Below are positions 17,164-25,262 of a stretch of DNA of 64,000 nt, one piece after another. Every line of letters starts with the position of its first letter. Positions within the stretch are counted from its first letter, which is position 1. The DNA lies in the NCBI GenBank assembly GCA_900470155.1, contig UBZT01000004.1, positions 186,001 to 250,000 of the forward strand. The letters are read 5' to 3'. This DNA is from Hyphomicrobiales bacterium. GTDB lineage: Bacteria; Pseudomonadota; Alphaproteobacteria; Rhizobiales; Rhizobiaceae. A program made the translations under genes and the position numbers. The notes beneath the pieces were generated by a model. That model ran no database searches. It was given only the letters and a program-made list of their open reading frames with translations, and was not told where the DNA came from.

Positions 17164-17847
17164 TCAGCCGCCGAAGACGGTGCGCAGGAAATCGACACCC
17201 TTGTCTTCGAAGCTCACATCGCCCTGGCGGTTGCCCGGTCCGACGACGATGACCTTGGCGCCGATCGAGGCGCGTTCGTACAGGTGTTCGACATCCTTGT
17301 TCATCATGCGGATGCAGCCGGACGACATGTTGAGGCCGATGGTCCAGGGCTGGTTGGTGCCATGGATGCGGAAGATCGTGTCGCGGCCGCCCTTGTAGAG
17401 ATACATGGCGCGGGCGCCTAGCGGATTGTCGACGCCGCCTTCCTGCACGATCGGCAGGATATGGCCCTTGGCCGCTTCGCGACGGCGCATTTCGGCCGGC
17501 GGACGCCAGCTCGGCCATTCTTCCTTGCGGCCGACCTTCACCACGCCAGACCAGCCGAAGCCCTCGCGGCCGACGCCGACGCCGTAGCGCAGCGCGCGGT
17601 TCCTGCCCTCGACGAGGTAGAGGAACTTGTTGTTGGTATCGATGATGATCGTGCCCGGCTGTTCGTCGGTCTGCAGGCGCACGGCGCGGCGCTTGAATTT
17701 CTCCGAAACCTGCTTCGGCTGCGCCACCAGCACTACGTCGCTGGTCGTCTGGATGCGGTTCAGGCTGATGGCCTCGGCCGGCAAGGGCAGCGCGAATGTT
17801 GCGGCAAGTATTGCGGCTGCGGCTCGAAGTCGAATGCTGGTCTGCAT
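17164..17847 (-). CDS. L,D-transpeptidase (YkuD domain)
   Basis: This 227-residue periplasmic protein has an N-terminal signal peptide (to about residue 26, ALPLPAEA) and a YkuD catalytic domain of about 130 residues. The active site follows the family pattern, with a histidine in FRIHGTNQPW and the nucleophilic cysteine in SSGCIRMMNKDV. Such enzymes form 3-3 peptidoglycan cross-links or attach outer membrane proteins to peptidoglycan, and rhizobia rely on them heavily. It is a close paralogue of the next gene (shared GTIxIDTNNxFLYLV, EWPSWxPPxEM and REAAKGHxLP). The two are tandem, 101 bp apart. Confidence 0.9.
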   Translation of the reverse strand: MQTSIRLRAAAAILAATFALPLPAEAISLNRIQTTSDVVLVAQPKQVSEKFKRRAVRLQTDEQPGTIIIDTNNKFLYLVEGRNRALRYGVGVGREGFGWSGVVKVGRKEEWPSWRPPAEMRRREAAKGHILPIVQEGGVDNPLGARAMYLYKGGRDTIFRIHGTNQPWTIGLNMSSGCIRMMNKDVEHLYERASIGAKVIVVGPGNRQGDVSFEDKGVDFLRTVFGG

Positions 17848-17948
17848 GGATAGTCCCCCGAAAATAGATAGGAGGAGAGCCTAGCCGACTCCCCTCCCAA
17901 AGCAAGTCCTAAAAGGCCCCGCAACGGCTTCTCAGCCGCCTGTGTATT

Positions 17949-18761
17949 TTACAGCACGATAACCTTGGTGCCGACATTCACCCGCTCGTAGAGATCGGTC
18001 ACGTCTTCATTGCGCATGCGGATGCAGCCGGAGGACACACCGTTGCCGATCGTCCAGGGCGCATTGGTGCCATGGATTCGGTAGAGGGTGGAGCCGAGAT
18101 ACAAGGCGCGGGCGCCGAGCGGATTTTCCGGTCCGCCTTCCATCGAGGCCGGCAGGTAATGGCCCTTGGCGGCCTCGCGCTTGATCATTTCCTGCGGCGG
18201 ATGCCAGGACGGCCATTCGGCCTTGCGCGTCACCTTGTGCGTGCCGGCCCATTCGAAGCCCGGCTTGCCGACGCCGACGCCGTAGCGCTTTGCCTGGCCG
18301 CCATCCATCACCAGGTAGAGGAAGCGGTTGTTGGTGTCGATGACGATCGTGCCCGGCTTGTGCGCGGTTTCATAGGCGACCATTTGCGGCAGGAAGATCG
18401 GATCGATCTGCGTGTGGATCGGCTTGTTCGGGCGCACCGCCGCCTGCTGCACCACCGGCTGCCGCGAAACGGCGCCCGGCTGGTCGAACAGGGTGCGGCG
18501 CTGCTGGCGAAGCTGTCGCTGCTGCACCGGGCGCTGCTGTTGCAGGACCTGGCGCTGGTAAACGGGGGTCGCCCGGCGCTGTGCCGGCGCGACGACCCGC
18601 TGCCGCTGCTGTGGCACGCCGCCGAGCTGCATCACCCATGGCGCTGAAAGGTCGGGACTGACGATGACGGGCGGACGGTTCTGGTACCGCTCGCTGGCGA
18701 ACGACGGAAAGGCAAGCGGCAGGCTGGCCAGAAGCGCCAGCAGGATAAATTTCTTCGACAT
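17949..18761 (-). CDS. L,D-transpeptidase (YkuD domain) with Gln/Arg-rich linker
   Basis: This 270-residue exported protein has a signal peptide (LLALLASLPLAFPSFA), then an unusual Gln/Arg/Val-rich linker of roughly 80 residues, then a YkuD domain with the histidine in YRIHGTNAPW and the nucleophile in SSGCIRMRNEDV. The linker is probably disordered and may reach across the periplasm or bind peptidoglycan. The catalytic half is a paralogue of the neighbouring downstream gene, pointing to a local duplication. The ATG at 18761 was chosen because it is directly followed by a signal sequence; the frame is open further upstream without protein-like content. Confidence 0.88.
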   Translation of the reverse strand: MSKKFILLALLASLPLAFPSFASERYQNRPPVIVSPDLSAPWVMQLGGVPQQRQRVVAPAQRRATPVYQRQVLQQQRPVQQRQLRQQRRTLFDQPGAVSRQPVVQQAAVRPNKPIHTQIDPIFLPQMVAYETAHKPGTIVIDTNNRFLYLVMDGGQAKRYGVGVGKPGFEWAGTHKVTRKAEWPSWHPPQEMIKREAAKGHYLPASMEGGPENPLGARALYLGSTLYRIHGTNAPWTIGNGVSSGCIRMRNEDVTDLYERVNVGTKVIVL

Positions 18762-18975
18762 CGGACAACTCGCTACATGGGACCGAAAACAATGGAAGGC
18801 GGCATCAATCCATGCGCCTTGCTGACGCGGATCGTGCCAGCCCGACCCCCGCAAATTGGTAAACACGCGTTCATGAAAATGCCGGCACCCGCGTAAACCT
18901 TTCGTCAGGGTTAGCGCCGCGTTTGGAAACTTCGTGAACAAATGGTAAACGCCGGATGCAACGGAGGGGAATCGC

Positions 18976-19611
18976 ATGGGTACCGATGAGACAGGACTGA
19001 TCACCGGCGAGGACGGGCTTGCGCGCTGCTTCTGGCATGGCGGTCTGGAAGACTATCGCCGCTATCACGACGAGGAATGGGGCAATCCGGTCACCGACGA
19101 TATCCGCCTCTTCGAGAAGATCTGCCTCGAAGGTTTCCAGTCGGGCCTGTCCTGGCTGACCATCCTGCGCAAGCGCGACAATTTTCGCGCAGCCTTCGCC
19201 GGCTTCGACTTTCACCAGGTCGCCCTGTTCGGGGATGACGACATCGCCCGCTGCCTCGCCGATGCCGGCATCATCCGCCATCGCGGCAAGATCGTCTCGA
19301 CGATCAACAATGCCCGCCATGCCATCGATTTAAAGGCTGAATTTGGATCGCTGGCCCGTTATTTCTGGAGTTTCGAGCCGGACCCGAGCGAGCGTCCCGC
19401 CCGCATGGATTATGCCACGCTGCGCGCCAATCCGACCTCGCCGACGTCGGTGCGCCTGTCGAAGGATCTGAAGAAACGCGGCTGGAGTTTTGTCGGCCCG
19501 ACCACAGTCTATGCCTTCATGCAGGCCATGGGGCTGGTCAACGACCATATCGAAGGCTGCTGCTGTCGGCAGGACATCGAGCAAAAGCGTGTGACCTTCG
19601 TGCGGCCGTAA
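18976..19611 (+). CDS. tag: DNA-3-methyladenine glycosylase I
   Basis: This 211-residue base-excision repair enzyme removes 3-methyladenine from alkylated DNA. It contains the helix-hairpin-helix fold of the Tag family. The zinc-binding set is visible: C18 in RCFWHG, H31 in YHDEEWG, and H191-x3-C195 in NDHIEGCCCR. The substrate-pocket region is also present (FEKICLEGFQSGLSWLTIL). GGAGGGG precedes the ATG at 18976. It is convergent with a second, more distant glycosylase-like gene whose stop lies a few bases away. Confidence 0.95.
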   Translation: MGTDETGLITGEDGLARCFWHGGLEDYRRYHDEEWGNPVTDDIRLFEKICLEGFQSGLSWLTILRKRDNFRAAFAGFDFHQVALFGDDDIARCLADAGIIRHRGKIVSTINNARHAIDLKAEFGSLARYFWSFEPDPSERPARMDYATLRANPTSPTSVRLSKDLKKRGWSFVGPTTVYAFMQAMGLVNDHIEGCCCRQDIEQKRVTFVRP

Positions 19612-19616
19612 AACCG

Positions 19617-20282
19617 CTAGTCGATGCTGATAGCCAGCACGCGGCTGATCTCCGTCAGCGACCGGCCTGACTGTTCGCGCCAGTGGTTGAACGCCGCCTG
19701 CACCGCGGCCTTGTCCCTGGCCGAAGTCGGCGCCTTGGCGACCACGCCCTCGGCAATCAGCCGGTGGACGACGCTTTGCGACAGGATGAAGCTGTCGATA
19801 CCGGAAAAGCGCAGGAAATACTGGCCGGTATTGCCGCCCAGCCGATTGCCGCGTTTCTGCAGCAGGTCGAGCAGCCCGATGTAATTGTCCGCCGGCCAAT
19901 CGGCAAAGAAGGCGCCGGCGCTGCCATGCTCGCGTGCGATGTCCGACAGGAAGGCGGCATTCTGCTGCACGGCCCGGATCTTTGGCCCATGCCGGACGAT
20001 CCGTGTATCGGAGACCAGCCGCTCGAAATCCTCGTCATGCAGCATGGCGCAGCGCCCGATGTCGAAACCGTCGAAGGCGGCTTCAAAGCCCGGCCACATG
20101 GCGTCCACGACCTTCCAGTTGAAACCGGACTGGAAGATGCACCGGGTCATCGTCGCCAGAAAACGGTCGTCCGGCGTAGCGGCAATCTCGGCAAGCGGTT
20201 TTGGGTGCTGCAGGGCCTGCAGCACCGCCGCCTCGCCCTTGCGCCCGACGGCAAGCGCCCAGATTTCGTCAAAGGATCGCAT
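19617..20282 (-). CDS. HhH-GPD DNA glycosylase-like protein
   Basis: This 221-residue protein resembles proteins annotated in rhizobia as DNA-3-methyladenine glycosylase or HhH-GPD family. It is alpha-helical, and LLDLLQKRGNRLGGNTGQYFLRFSG matches the helix-hairpin-helix and following loop region. It is a different family from the neighbouring Tag and lacks the Tag zinc cysteines. The ATG at 20282 follows GGAGTGATC and lies two bases beyond the stop of the upstream HAD gene, so the pair forms an operon. Substrate is unproven; a role in alkylated or oxidised base repair is inference. Confidence 0.78.
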   Translation of the reverse strand: MRSFDEIWALAVGRKGEAAVLQALQHPKPLAEIAATPDDRFLATMTRCIFQSGFNWKVVDAMWPGFEAAFDGFDIGRCAMLHDEDFERLVSDTRIVRHGPKIRAVQQNAAFLSDIAREHGSAGAFFADWPADNYIGLLDLLQKRGNRLGGNTGQYFLRFSGIDSFILSQSVVHRLIAEGVVAKAPTSARDKAAVQAAFNHWREQSGRSLTEISRVLAISID

Positions 20283-20284
20283 GA

Positions 20285-20998
20285 TCACTCCTGCTGGCTC
20301 AGTGTCTCGATCAGGGATGGAACGTCTCCCAGATCCGCGATCTCGCGAAAACGCGGCGCCTCGGTCGGCCGGTCGACATGCTCGAGCACCCAGGTCAGTT
20401 CATGCGGCACGAACACACCCCAGGCGCCGGTGGCGATCGCCGGTACGATGTCGGATTTCAGCGAGTTGCCGATCATCATCGACCGTTCCGGTCCCTCGCC
20501 ATGTTTGCCGAAGATCCGGCGATAGGTGGTGGCCGACTTGTCGGAGACGATCTCGACGGCGTCGAAATAATCGCCGAGACCCGACTGCGCCAGCTTGCGT
20601 TCCTGGTCGAACAGGTCGCCCTTGGTGATCAGCACGAGGAAATAGCGGCCGGAAAGTGCCTCCAGCGCCTCGCGTGCATGCGGCAGGCATTCGACCGGGT
20701 GGCTGAGCAATTCGCGGCCGATCGACAGGATTTCGCCGATCACCGTACTGGGAACCCGGCCATCGGTGATCTCCAGCGCGGTTTCCACCATCGAAAGCGT
20801 GAAGCCCTTGATGCCGAAACCATAGTGGGAAAGGTTGCGCTTCTCGGCCTCCAGCAGCCGTTCCGAAACGCGGTCGCCTTCGGCAAAATCGGCCAGCAGG
20901 CTTTGAAAATGCGCTTCCGTCAGCTTGTAATACTGCTCGTTCTGCCAAAGCGTATCGTCGGCGTCGAAGCCGATGACGGTGATCGGACGAATGGACAT
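20285..20998 (-). CDS. HAD-superfamily hydrolase
   Basis: This 237-residue HAD hydrolase has motif I GFDADDTLW (the aspartate pair that accepts phosphate), a helical cap, motif II in VLITKGD, the motif III lysine region, and motif IV around GNSLKSDIVPA. GGAGGGCG precedes the ATG at 20998; an earlier in-frame ATG at 21073 lacks this. It sits directly upstream of the glycosylase-like gene. Substrate cannot be told from sequence; homologues are annotated as phosphoglycolate-phosphatase-like or haloacid-dehalogenase-like. Confidence 0.87.
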   Translation of the reverse strand: MSIRPITVIGFDADDTLWQNEQYYKLTEAHFQSLLADFAEGDRVSERLLEAEKRNLSHYGFGIKGFTLSMVETALEITDGRVPSTVIGEILSIGRELLSHPVECLPHAREALEALSGRYFLVLITKGDLFDQERKLAQSGLGDYFDAVEIVSDKSATTYRRIFGKHGEGPERSMMIGNSLKSDIVPAIATGAWGVFVPHELTWVLEHVDRPTEAPRFREIADLGDVPSLIETLSQQE

Positions 20999-21105
20999 CG
21001 CGCCCTCCGGGATGTGAATGCGCCAGAGATTAGCCTGCCACTCCGGCAAAGCAATGGCGCCTTGCTGCGCCATTGCGATTGTTCAGGCCTGTTTCAACAG
21101 ATGGC

Positions 21106-21495
21106 CTATTGGCCGTTCTTCGCCAGCCAGTCCTTCATCATGGCGATCTCGCCTTCCTGCGCCTGGACCACGCCTTCCGCCAGTTTGCGGATCTCGGGAT
21201 CCTTGCCGTGTTCCAGCACGATGCGGGCCATGTCGATTGCGCCCTGGTGATGCGGGATCATGCCGCGAACGAAATCGACATCGGCATTGCCGGTCAACGG
21301 CACGGCCATGTCGGCATGCATCCTGTCATTGGCCGCCTTGAAGGCTTGCGACGACGGGCCGGTATCGCCCATCGGCATCTGCTTGTCGGCCATCGGCATC
21401 ATATGGTCCTGATGCATCGTGTTGTCCTGGGCGATGGCAAACGAGGTGGTGAGAGCGAGCGTCAGCGACGCCGCAACGATGGTTGTCTTCAGCAT
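21106..21495 (-). CDS. DUF305 exported protein, probable metal binding
   Basis: This 129-residue protein has a signal peptide (ending near SFAIAQ, residue 23), a methionine/histidine-rich segment (MHQDHMMPMADKQMPMGD) and a DUF305 domain with the signature FVRGMIPHHQGAIDMA. DUF305 proteins such as CopM bind copper in the periplasm. The methionine and histidine content supports a copper or silver role. It is about 80 bp downstream of another Met/Cys/His-rich exported protein in the same direction, which may form a small metal-handling pair. Confidence 0.85.
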   Translation of the reverse strand: MLKTTIVAASLTLALTTSFAIAQDNTMHQDHMMPMADKQMPMGDTGPSSQAFKAANDRMHADMAVPLTGNADVDFVRGMIPHHQGAIDMARIVLEHGKDPEIRKLAEGVVQAQEGEIAMMKDWLAKNGQ

Positions 21496-21577
21496 GGTTT
21501 TCCCCTGTCTTGAACGGGATGTCTCATCCGGGATGATTGAATGGTGATTTGGCGGTCAAGCCGCCGCAACATCACGA

Positions 21578-21958
21578 TCAGGACCGGGGAGGGGGCACCT
21601 GCGGGGCAAGACTGCGCGAGAGAAGACGCGGCGAGAGCTGTGGCGCTTCCGCGGCCCGCGCCGGCTTTCCGGCATCGGCAAAGGCGATCTGCGGCGCAAG
21701 CGTCACGCAGGCGGCGCAATGCCCGCCCGGCATCATCTTTGCTCCACCGGCTTTGCCCGACGGCTTGGAAGAGGCAGCCGCATGCGGACAGTCCGGATCG
21801 GTTGTCGCGGCCATCGTGCCGTGCTGGCCGGGATCTGCCGCCATGCCATCGCTTTGCGACATACCCATACCCATACCCATGGCAATCGCGCCGGAAATCG
21901 GCATCGCACCATAGGCCAGGGCTGCAATCAGCAGCAAAAGACGGATGAACCGGTTCAT
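21578..21958 (-). CDS. Exported protein with Met-repeat and Cys/His motif
   Basis: This 126-residue orphan begins with an N-terminal hydrophobic signal or anchor (FIRLLLLIAALAYGAMPISG), followed by MGMGMGM, encoded by a short tandem repeat. Cysteines lie in DPDCPHAAA and MPGGHCAACV; the latter, with its histidine, could bind a metal. The tail is Pro/Arg/Ser-rich. I do not recognise the family. Its position just upstream of the DUF305 gene and its composition make a copper-related periplasmic role possible. It is small enough that annotation could miss it, but codon use is like its neighbours. Confidence 0.6.
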   Translation of the reverse strand: MNRFIRLLLLIAALAYGAMPISGAIAMGMGMGMSQSDGMAADPGQHGTMAATTDPDCPHAAASSKPSGKAGGAKMMPGGHCAACVTLAPQIAFADAGKPARAAEAPQLSPRLLSRSLAPQVPPPRS

Positions 21959-22002
21959 GGCTGATATGGTAGGCGCGATTGGGTCAAATGCAAGGCGCGC
22001 CG

Positions 22003-22767
22003 TCAGGACCGTGATCGCGCAATCACCCGATGGACCACCTGAATGTCGGCGCTTTGCTCGCCGAACGGCACGACCGGCCAGTCCCAGCGCGCATCCGGAT
22101 CCGGGACCTCGATACCCTGCAGCAGATCGACGGTTTCCAGCGTCCGTCCGGCCCGATCGACCACGCTATAGGCTATATCCGTCAGCAGGCAGGTGGTTGC
22201 TGCGATATCGCGCAGACCGTCCAGATGCGCCGAGATCAGCGTCTTCAGAGTATCGGCGGGTATTGTTGCTTTGGGCAGGGCTTCGAGCCGTTTCTTCGCG
22301 CCAAGTCCGATCTGTGACAGCAGATTGGCCGAAACGACGAAATCGAGATAGGGCACCTGGCGCAGGAAGGAGAGCGGCTCGGGTTGCTCTCCGGTTGCCA
22401 ATTGCCCGAAGCCGGAAAGGTCGCGCTCGATCAGCCGGATGTTTTTCATGCCCTTCATTGCGATCCAGGCCCTTGTGCTGGCCAGATGCACGAGATCGAC
22501 CAGCACCACCGTGTCGAAGCGCTTGGCCAGATCGACGATCGGAACGTCGCGCAACAGGCCAGACCCGAGCACAACGGCCGTCCGCCGCTGCCGCAATCCG
22601 TCGATGGCCGAGAGGATCGCCGCCTTGCAGTGCGCCTCATGCGCCGCCCAATGGTTCGCGCAGCGATGGGCGCGAGACCAGAGATTGACCGACGAGCGCA
22701 CATAAGGGCGGTGCGCCGACGTCGTCAGCGGCCAGCTTGCGACATAGTTCAAGACTTCGAGGATCAT
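22003..22767 (-). CDS. Methyltransferase-like protein of unknown function
   Basis: This 254-residue cytoplasmic protein contains a stretch like the SAM-binding start of class I methyltransferases: TAVVLGSGLLRDVPI near residue 63, followed one strand later by an acidic residue in FDTVVLVDLVHLA. Beyond that I recognise no family, and no substrate motif is visible. The ATG at 22767 lies three bases beyond the stop of the RelE-like toxin gene, so it is probably expressed from the toxin-antitoxin promoter. It may be a conserved rhizobial gene with its own history, but the tight spacing is notable. Confidence 0.68.
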   Translation of the reverse strand: MILEVLNYVASWPLTTSAHRPYVRSSVNLWSRAHRCANHWAAHEAHCKAAILSAIDGLRQRRTAVVLGSGLLRDVPIVDLAKRFDTVVLVDLVHLASTRAWIAMKGMKNIRLIERDLSGFGQLATGEQPEPLSFLRQVPYLDFVVSANLLSQIGLGAKKRLEALPKATIPADTLKTLISAHLDGLRDIAATTCLLTDIAYSVVDRAGRTLETVDLLQGIEVPDPDARWDWPVVPFGEQSADIQVVHRVIARSRS

Positions 22768-22770
22768 GCT

Positions 22771-23040
22771 CTACCGGTAGATCTGGCTGCGATGGCCGAT
22801 CTCGACGACGAGCACGACCAGTGTTTGATCCCGGATATCGCAGATGATCCGGTAATCGCCAACCTTGTACCGCCAGAGATGTTCGAAATGCGGACCTTGA
22901 AGCGCTTCGCCAAGCTGGCGTGCGTTCTCCAGTGGTTTGACGCGCGTATGCAGAAAATGTCGTATGCGCTTGGACTCGACATGCCCCATTTTTTTAAGCT
23001 GCTTGATGGCCGTCGCCTGGAACTCAATCTTCCAGACCAA
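22771..23040 (-). CDS. RelE/ParE-superfamily toxin
   Basis: This 89-residue protein resembles RelE-type toxins: [18 protein letters not shown] at the start, then [26 protein letters not shown], the basic core strand, and a C-terminal hydrophobic strand ([16 protein letters not shown]). RelE toxins cleave mRNA in the ribosome. The best start is a TTG at 23040, 17 bases inside the antitoxin gene, with GGAG upstream in the antitoxin coding sequence; no ATG is available. Overlap with the antitoxin is typical of such modules. The C-terminal RSQIYR is normal for the family. Confidence 0.85.
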   Translation of the reverse strand: MVWKIEFQATAIKQLKKMGHVESKRIRHFLHTRVKPLENARQLGEALQGPHFEHLWRYKVGDYRIICDIRDQTLVVLVVEIGHRSQIYR

Positions 23041-23254
23041 GTTCGCGCTCCATCTCTTCCCAGGTGTAGGTTCGCTCACCGTTTTTGATCCGCTCCATCG
23101 CGGCTTCCGCGAGAGCGATGTCGTGCAGATCTTCCAGATGCTGCTCGATCACATCGACAAGATAGGCGTCCGTGTTGGCTCCTGCTTTCGCCGCATGTTC
23201 GGCAATCGCCTTGTGCATCGCTTCCGGAATTTCGATCGTGACACGCTTGTTCAT
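23024..23254 (-). CDS. Antitoxin, ribbon-helix-helix RelB-like
   Basis: This 76-residue antitoxin begins [20 protein letters not shown], a ribbon-helix-helix DNA-binding start, and continues into an acidic toxin-binding tail with [14 protein letters not shown]. It should neutralise the RelE-like toxin encoded immediately downstream (17-bp overlap) and repress their shared promoter. The ATG at 23254 was preferred to earlier in-frame starts because conserved sequence begins there. The pair lies divergent from hisS with about 130 bp between, so their promoters share that spacer. Confidence 0.85.
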   Translation of the reverse strand: MNKRVTIEIPEAMHKAIAEHAAKAGANTDAYLVDVIEQHLEDLHDIALAEAAMERIKNGERTYTWEEMERELGLED

Positions 23255-23383
23255 GGCCCTGACCCTTTCGAGACCGCAATATACCATCGCGAACCGCACT
23301 TCGCCACCCTTCGCCCTTGCCGCCAAATGCTTGATCCTCTAAGACACCGGCACATTTTGAAACGAAGAAATCCGGTTGTGATC

Positions 23384-25030
23384 ATGAGCGAAAAGAACAA
23401 GAAGCCGCAGAAACTCAAGGCCCGCCTGCCGCGCGGCTTCGTCGATCGCGAGGCCGGCGACATCCGCGCTGCCAACCAGATGATGGAGACCATCCGCGAG
23501 GTCTATGAGCGCTATGGCTTCGACCCGATCGAGACGCCGCTGTTCGAATATACCGACGCGCTCGGCAAGTTCCTGCCCGACAGCGACCGTCCGAACGAGG
23601 GCGTGTTTTCGCTGCAGGACGATGACGAGCAGTGGATGTCGCTGCGTTACGACCTGACAGCACCGATGGCCCGCCATGTCGCGGAGAATTTCAACGAGAT
23701 CCAGCTGCCGTTCCGCACCTACCGCGCCGGCTACGTCTTCCGCAACGAGAAGCCGGGTCCTGGCCGTTTCCGTCAGTTCATGCAGTTCGACGCCGACACC
23801 GTCGGCGCGCCGGGCGTGCAGTCCGATGCCGAGATGTGCATGATGATGGCCGACACGCTGGAAGCGCTCGGGTTAGAGGGGCAATTCAAAGTAAAATTCA
23901 ATCATCGAAAATGGATAGAGTCTGTGGTGGCTCTGGGCTTTAAAGAACAAGAGGCCAGTGACGCACGTATTCTCGGGGCTATGCGAGCTTTAGATAAAAA
24001 GGATCGCCTAGGATGGGGCGGTGTGAGAGAGCTGCTCGGAAAGGGTCGGAAAGATGACAGCGGTGATTTTACGCCCGGCGTGGGAATGGATGATGATGGA
24101 ATCGAGGCCATAATCAACATTATAACTACTTGCGATAGCTCTAAAGTTTCCATCGATATTCAGGAAAATTTTTTGGAAAGTGTGGCCGCTAGGTTAGAAA
24201 AACAGGTCGACGACGAAAAGGATCTCGCTGCGGCGGTGAGAGATAAACTCAAATCACATCTCACCACTTTCCGTAGTGCTTCCGGAGAAGTGATCACGAT
24301 GTTAAGGTTGGTTCAAGCCGACCCAAAATATGGCGGAGTTATAGAATTCGATCCGTCCGTCGTCCGCGGCCTCGAATACTACACCGGCCCCGTCTACGAA
24401 GCCGAACTCACCTTCGACGTCACCAACGAAAAGGGCGAAAAGGTCGTCTTCGGCTCGGTCGGCGGCGGCGGGCGTTATGATGGCCTCGTCTCGCGCTTCA
24501 TGGGCCAGCCGGTGCCGGCCACCGGCTTTTCGATCGGCGTCTCGCGCCTGATGACGGCGCTGAAGAACCTCGGCAAGCTCGGTCAGGACGACGTGCTCGG
24601 CCCGGTCCTCGTGACGGTCATGGACGGCGATGTCGAAAGCATGGGCCGCTACCAGCGCTTCACCCAACAACTGCGCGACGCTAAGTGCGAGATCTTCCCG
24701 AAGGGCATCCGCGCCGAAATGTACCAGGGCAACTGGAAGAAGTTCGGCAACCAGCTGAAATATGCCGACCGCCGTGGTTCCCCCATTGCCATCATCCAGG
24801 GTAGGGATGAACGGGAGCCGAAGGATGAGAATGGGAATGCCCTTCCCCCGGTCGTTCAGATCAAGGACCTGATCGAGGGCAAGCGCCTCTCCGGCGAGAT
24901 CACCGACAATGCCGAATGGCGCGAGGCCCGCGTAGCGCAGGAGGTTGTCGCCGAGGCCGAGCTGGTTGCCAAGGTCAAGGAAATCCTGGTCGCCCAGAAG
25001 GAAGATCGGCGTCGGGCGAAGGGTCAGTGA
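23384..25030 (+). CDS. hisS: Histidine--tRNA ligase, mosaic
   Basis: This 548-residue class II synthetase charges tRNA-His. Flanking parts are typical rhizobial His[20 protein letters not shown], motif 2 around [24 protein letters not shown], the histidine motif [14 protein letters not shown], and [13 protein letters not shown]. Residues about 163-322, the insertion domain between motif 2 and the histidine motif, are encoded by DNA of about 47% GC with TTA, AGA, ATA and AAA codons, unlike the 60-65% GC flanks. The protein is some 40 residues longer than the usual rhizobial form, also because of an insert near [11 protein letters not shown]. The reading frame is intact and catalytic motifs are present. 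It reads rightward ahead of hisZ and hisG. Confidence 0.92.
   Translation: MSEKNKKPQKLKARLPRGFVDREAGDIRAANQMMETIREVYERYGFDPIETPLFEYTDALGKFLPDSDRPNEGVFSLQDDDEQWMSLRYDLTAPMARHVAENFNEIQLPFRTYRAGYVFRNEKPGPGRFRQFMQFDADTVGAPGVQSDAEMCMMMADTLEALGLEGQFKVKFNHRKWIESVVALGFKEQEASDARILGAMRALDKKDRLGWGGVRELLGKGRKDDSGDFTPGVGMDDDGIEAIINIITTCDSSKVSIDIQENFLESVAARLEKQVDDEKDLAAAVRDKLKSHLTTFRSASGEVITMLRLVQADPKYGGVIEFDPSVVRGLEYYTGPVYEAELTFDVTNEKGEKVVFGSVGGGGRYDGLVSRFMGQPVPATGFSIGVSRLMTALKNLGKLGQDDVLGPVLVTVMDGDVESMGRYQRFTQQLRDAKCEIFPKGIRAEMYQGNWKKFGNQLKYADRRGSPIAIIQGRDEREPKDENGNALPPVVQIKDLIEGKRLSGEITDNAEWREARVAQEVVAEAELVAKVKEILVAQKEDRRRAKGQ
23871..24349 (+). other. Low-GC foreign-codon patch inside hisS
   Basis: Hand counting over 23881-24360 gives 224 G+C in 480 bases, 47%, with one 60-bp line (24121-24180) at 32%. 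Codon choice changes abruptly at both edges (TTA, AGA, ATA, AAT), while the reading frame stays open. The borders coincide with the HisRS insertion domain. This is best explained by recombination with a distant hisS allele. Confidence 0.75.
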
Positions 25031-25057
25031 TGACTGATTTTCGCCGGCCGACGAGGG

Positions 25058-25236
25058 GCTACCCCCCTCTGCCCTGCCGGGCATCTCCCCCACAGGGGGG
25101 GAGATTGGCTGGGCGCACGCTCACAGTTTTACACCATCTATTGTCTTCTACTCGGTCCTTGCAGGCGGTCGAGGCGCGAGCCTCCTTCGATCTCCCCCCG
25201 TGTGGGGGAGATGTCCGGCAGGACAGAGGGGGGTAT
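25058..25236. repeat. Paired palindromic repeat A, between hisS and hisZ
   Basis: Two arms of about 47 bp in opposite orientation (25058-25104 and 25190-25236) enclose about 85 bp. Each arm has the order CCCCCCTCTG, CCTGCCGG, CATCTCCCCC, GGGGGGAGAT and itself can fold into a small hairpin. The same arms recur in repeat B after hisG. The design resembles rhizobial intergenic mosaic elements (RIME-type), but I cannot assign a named class from memory. It occupies nearly all of the hisS-hisZ spacer. Confidence 0.8.
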
Positions 25237-25262
25237 CCTTCCACCGCAGCAGGAGCCATCCC

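Noticed and set aside
21858..21881. Short CCCATA-type repeats as a CRISPR or minisatellite
   Set aside because: Only three to four copies of 6 bp within a coding sequence (MGMGMGM). It is simply a Met/Gly run.
23871..24349. Intein or mobile intron inside hisS
   Set aside because: The frame is continuous, the peptide fits the position of the normal insertion domain, and no splicing or homing-endonuclease motifs are present.
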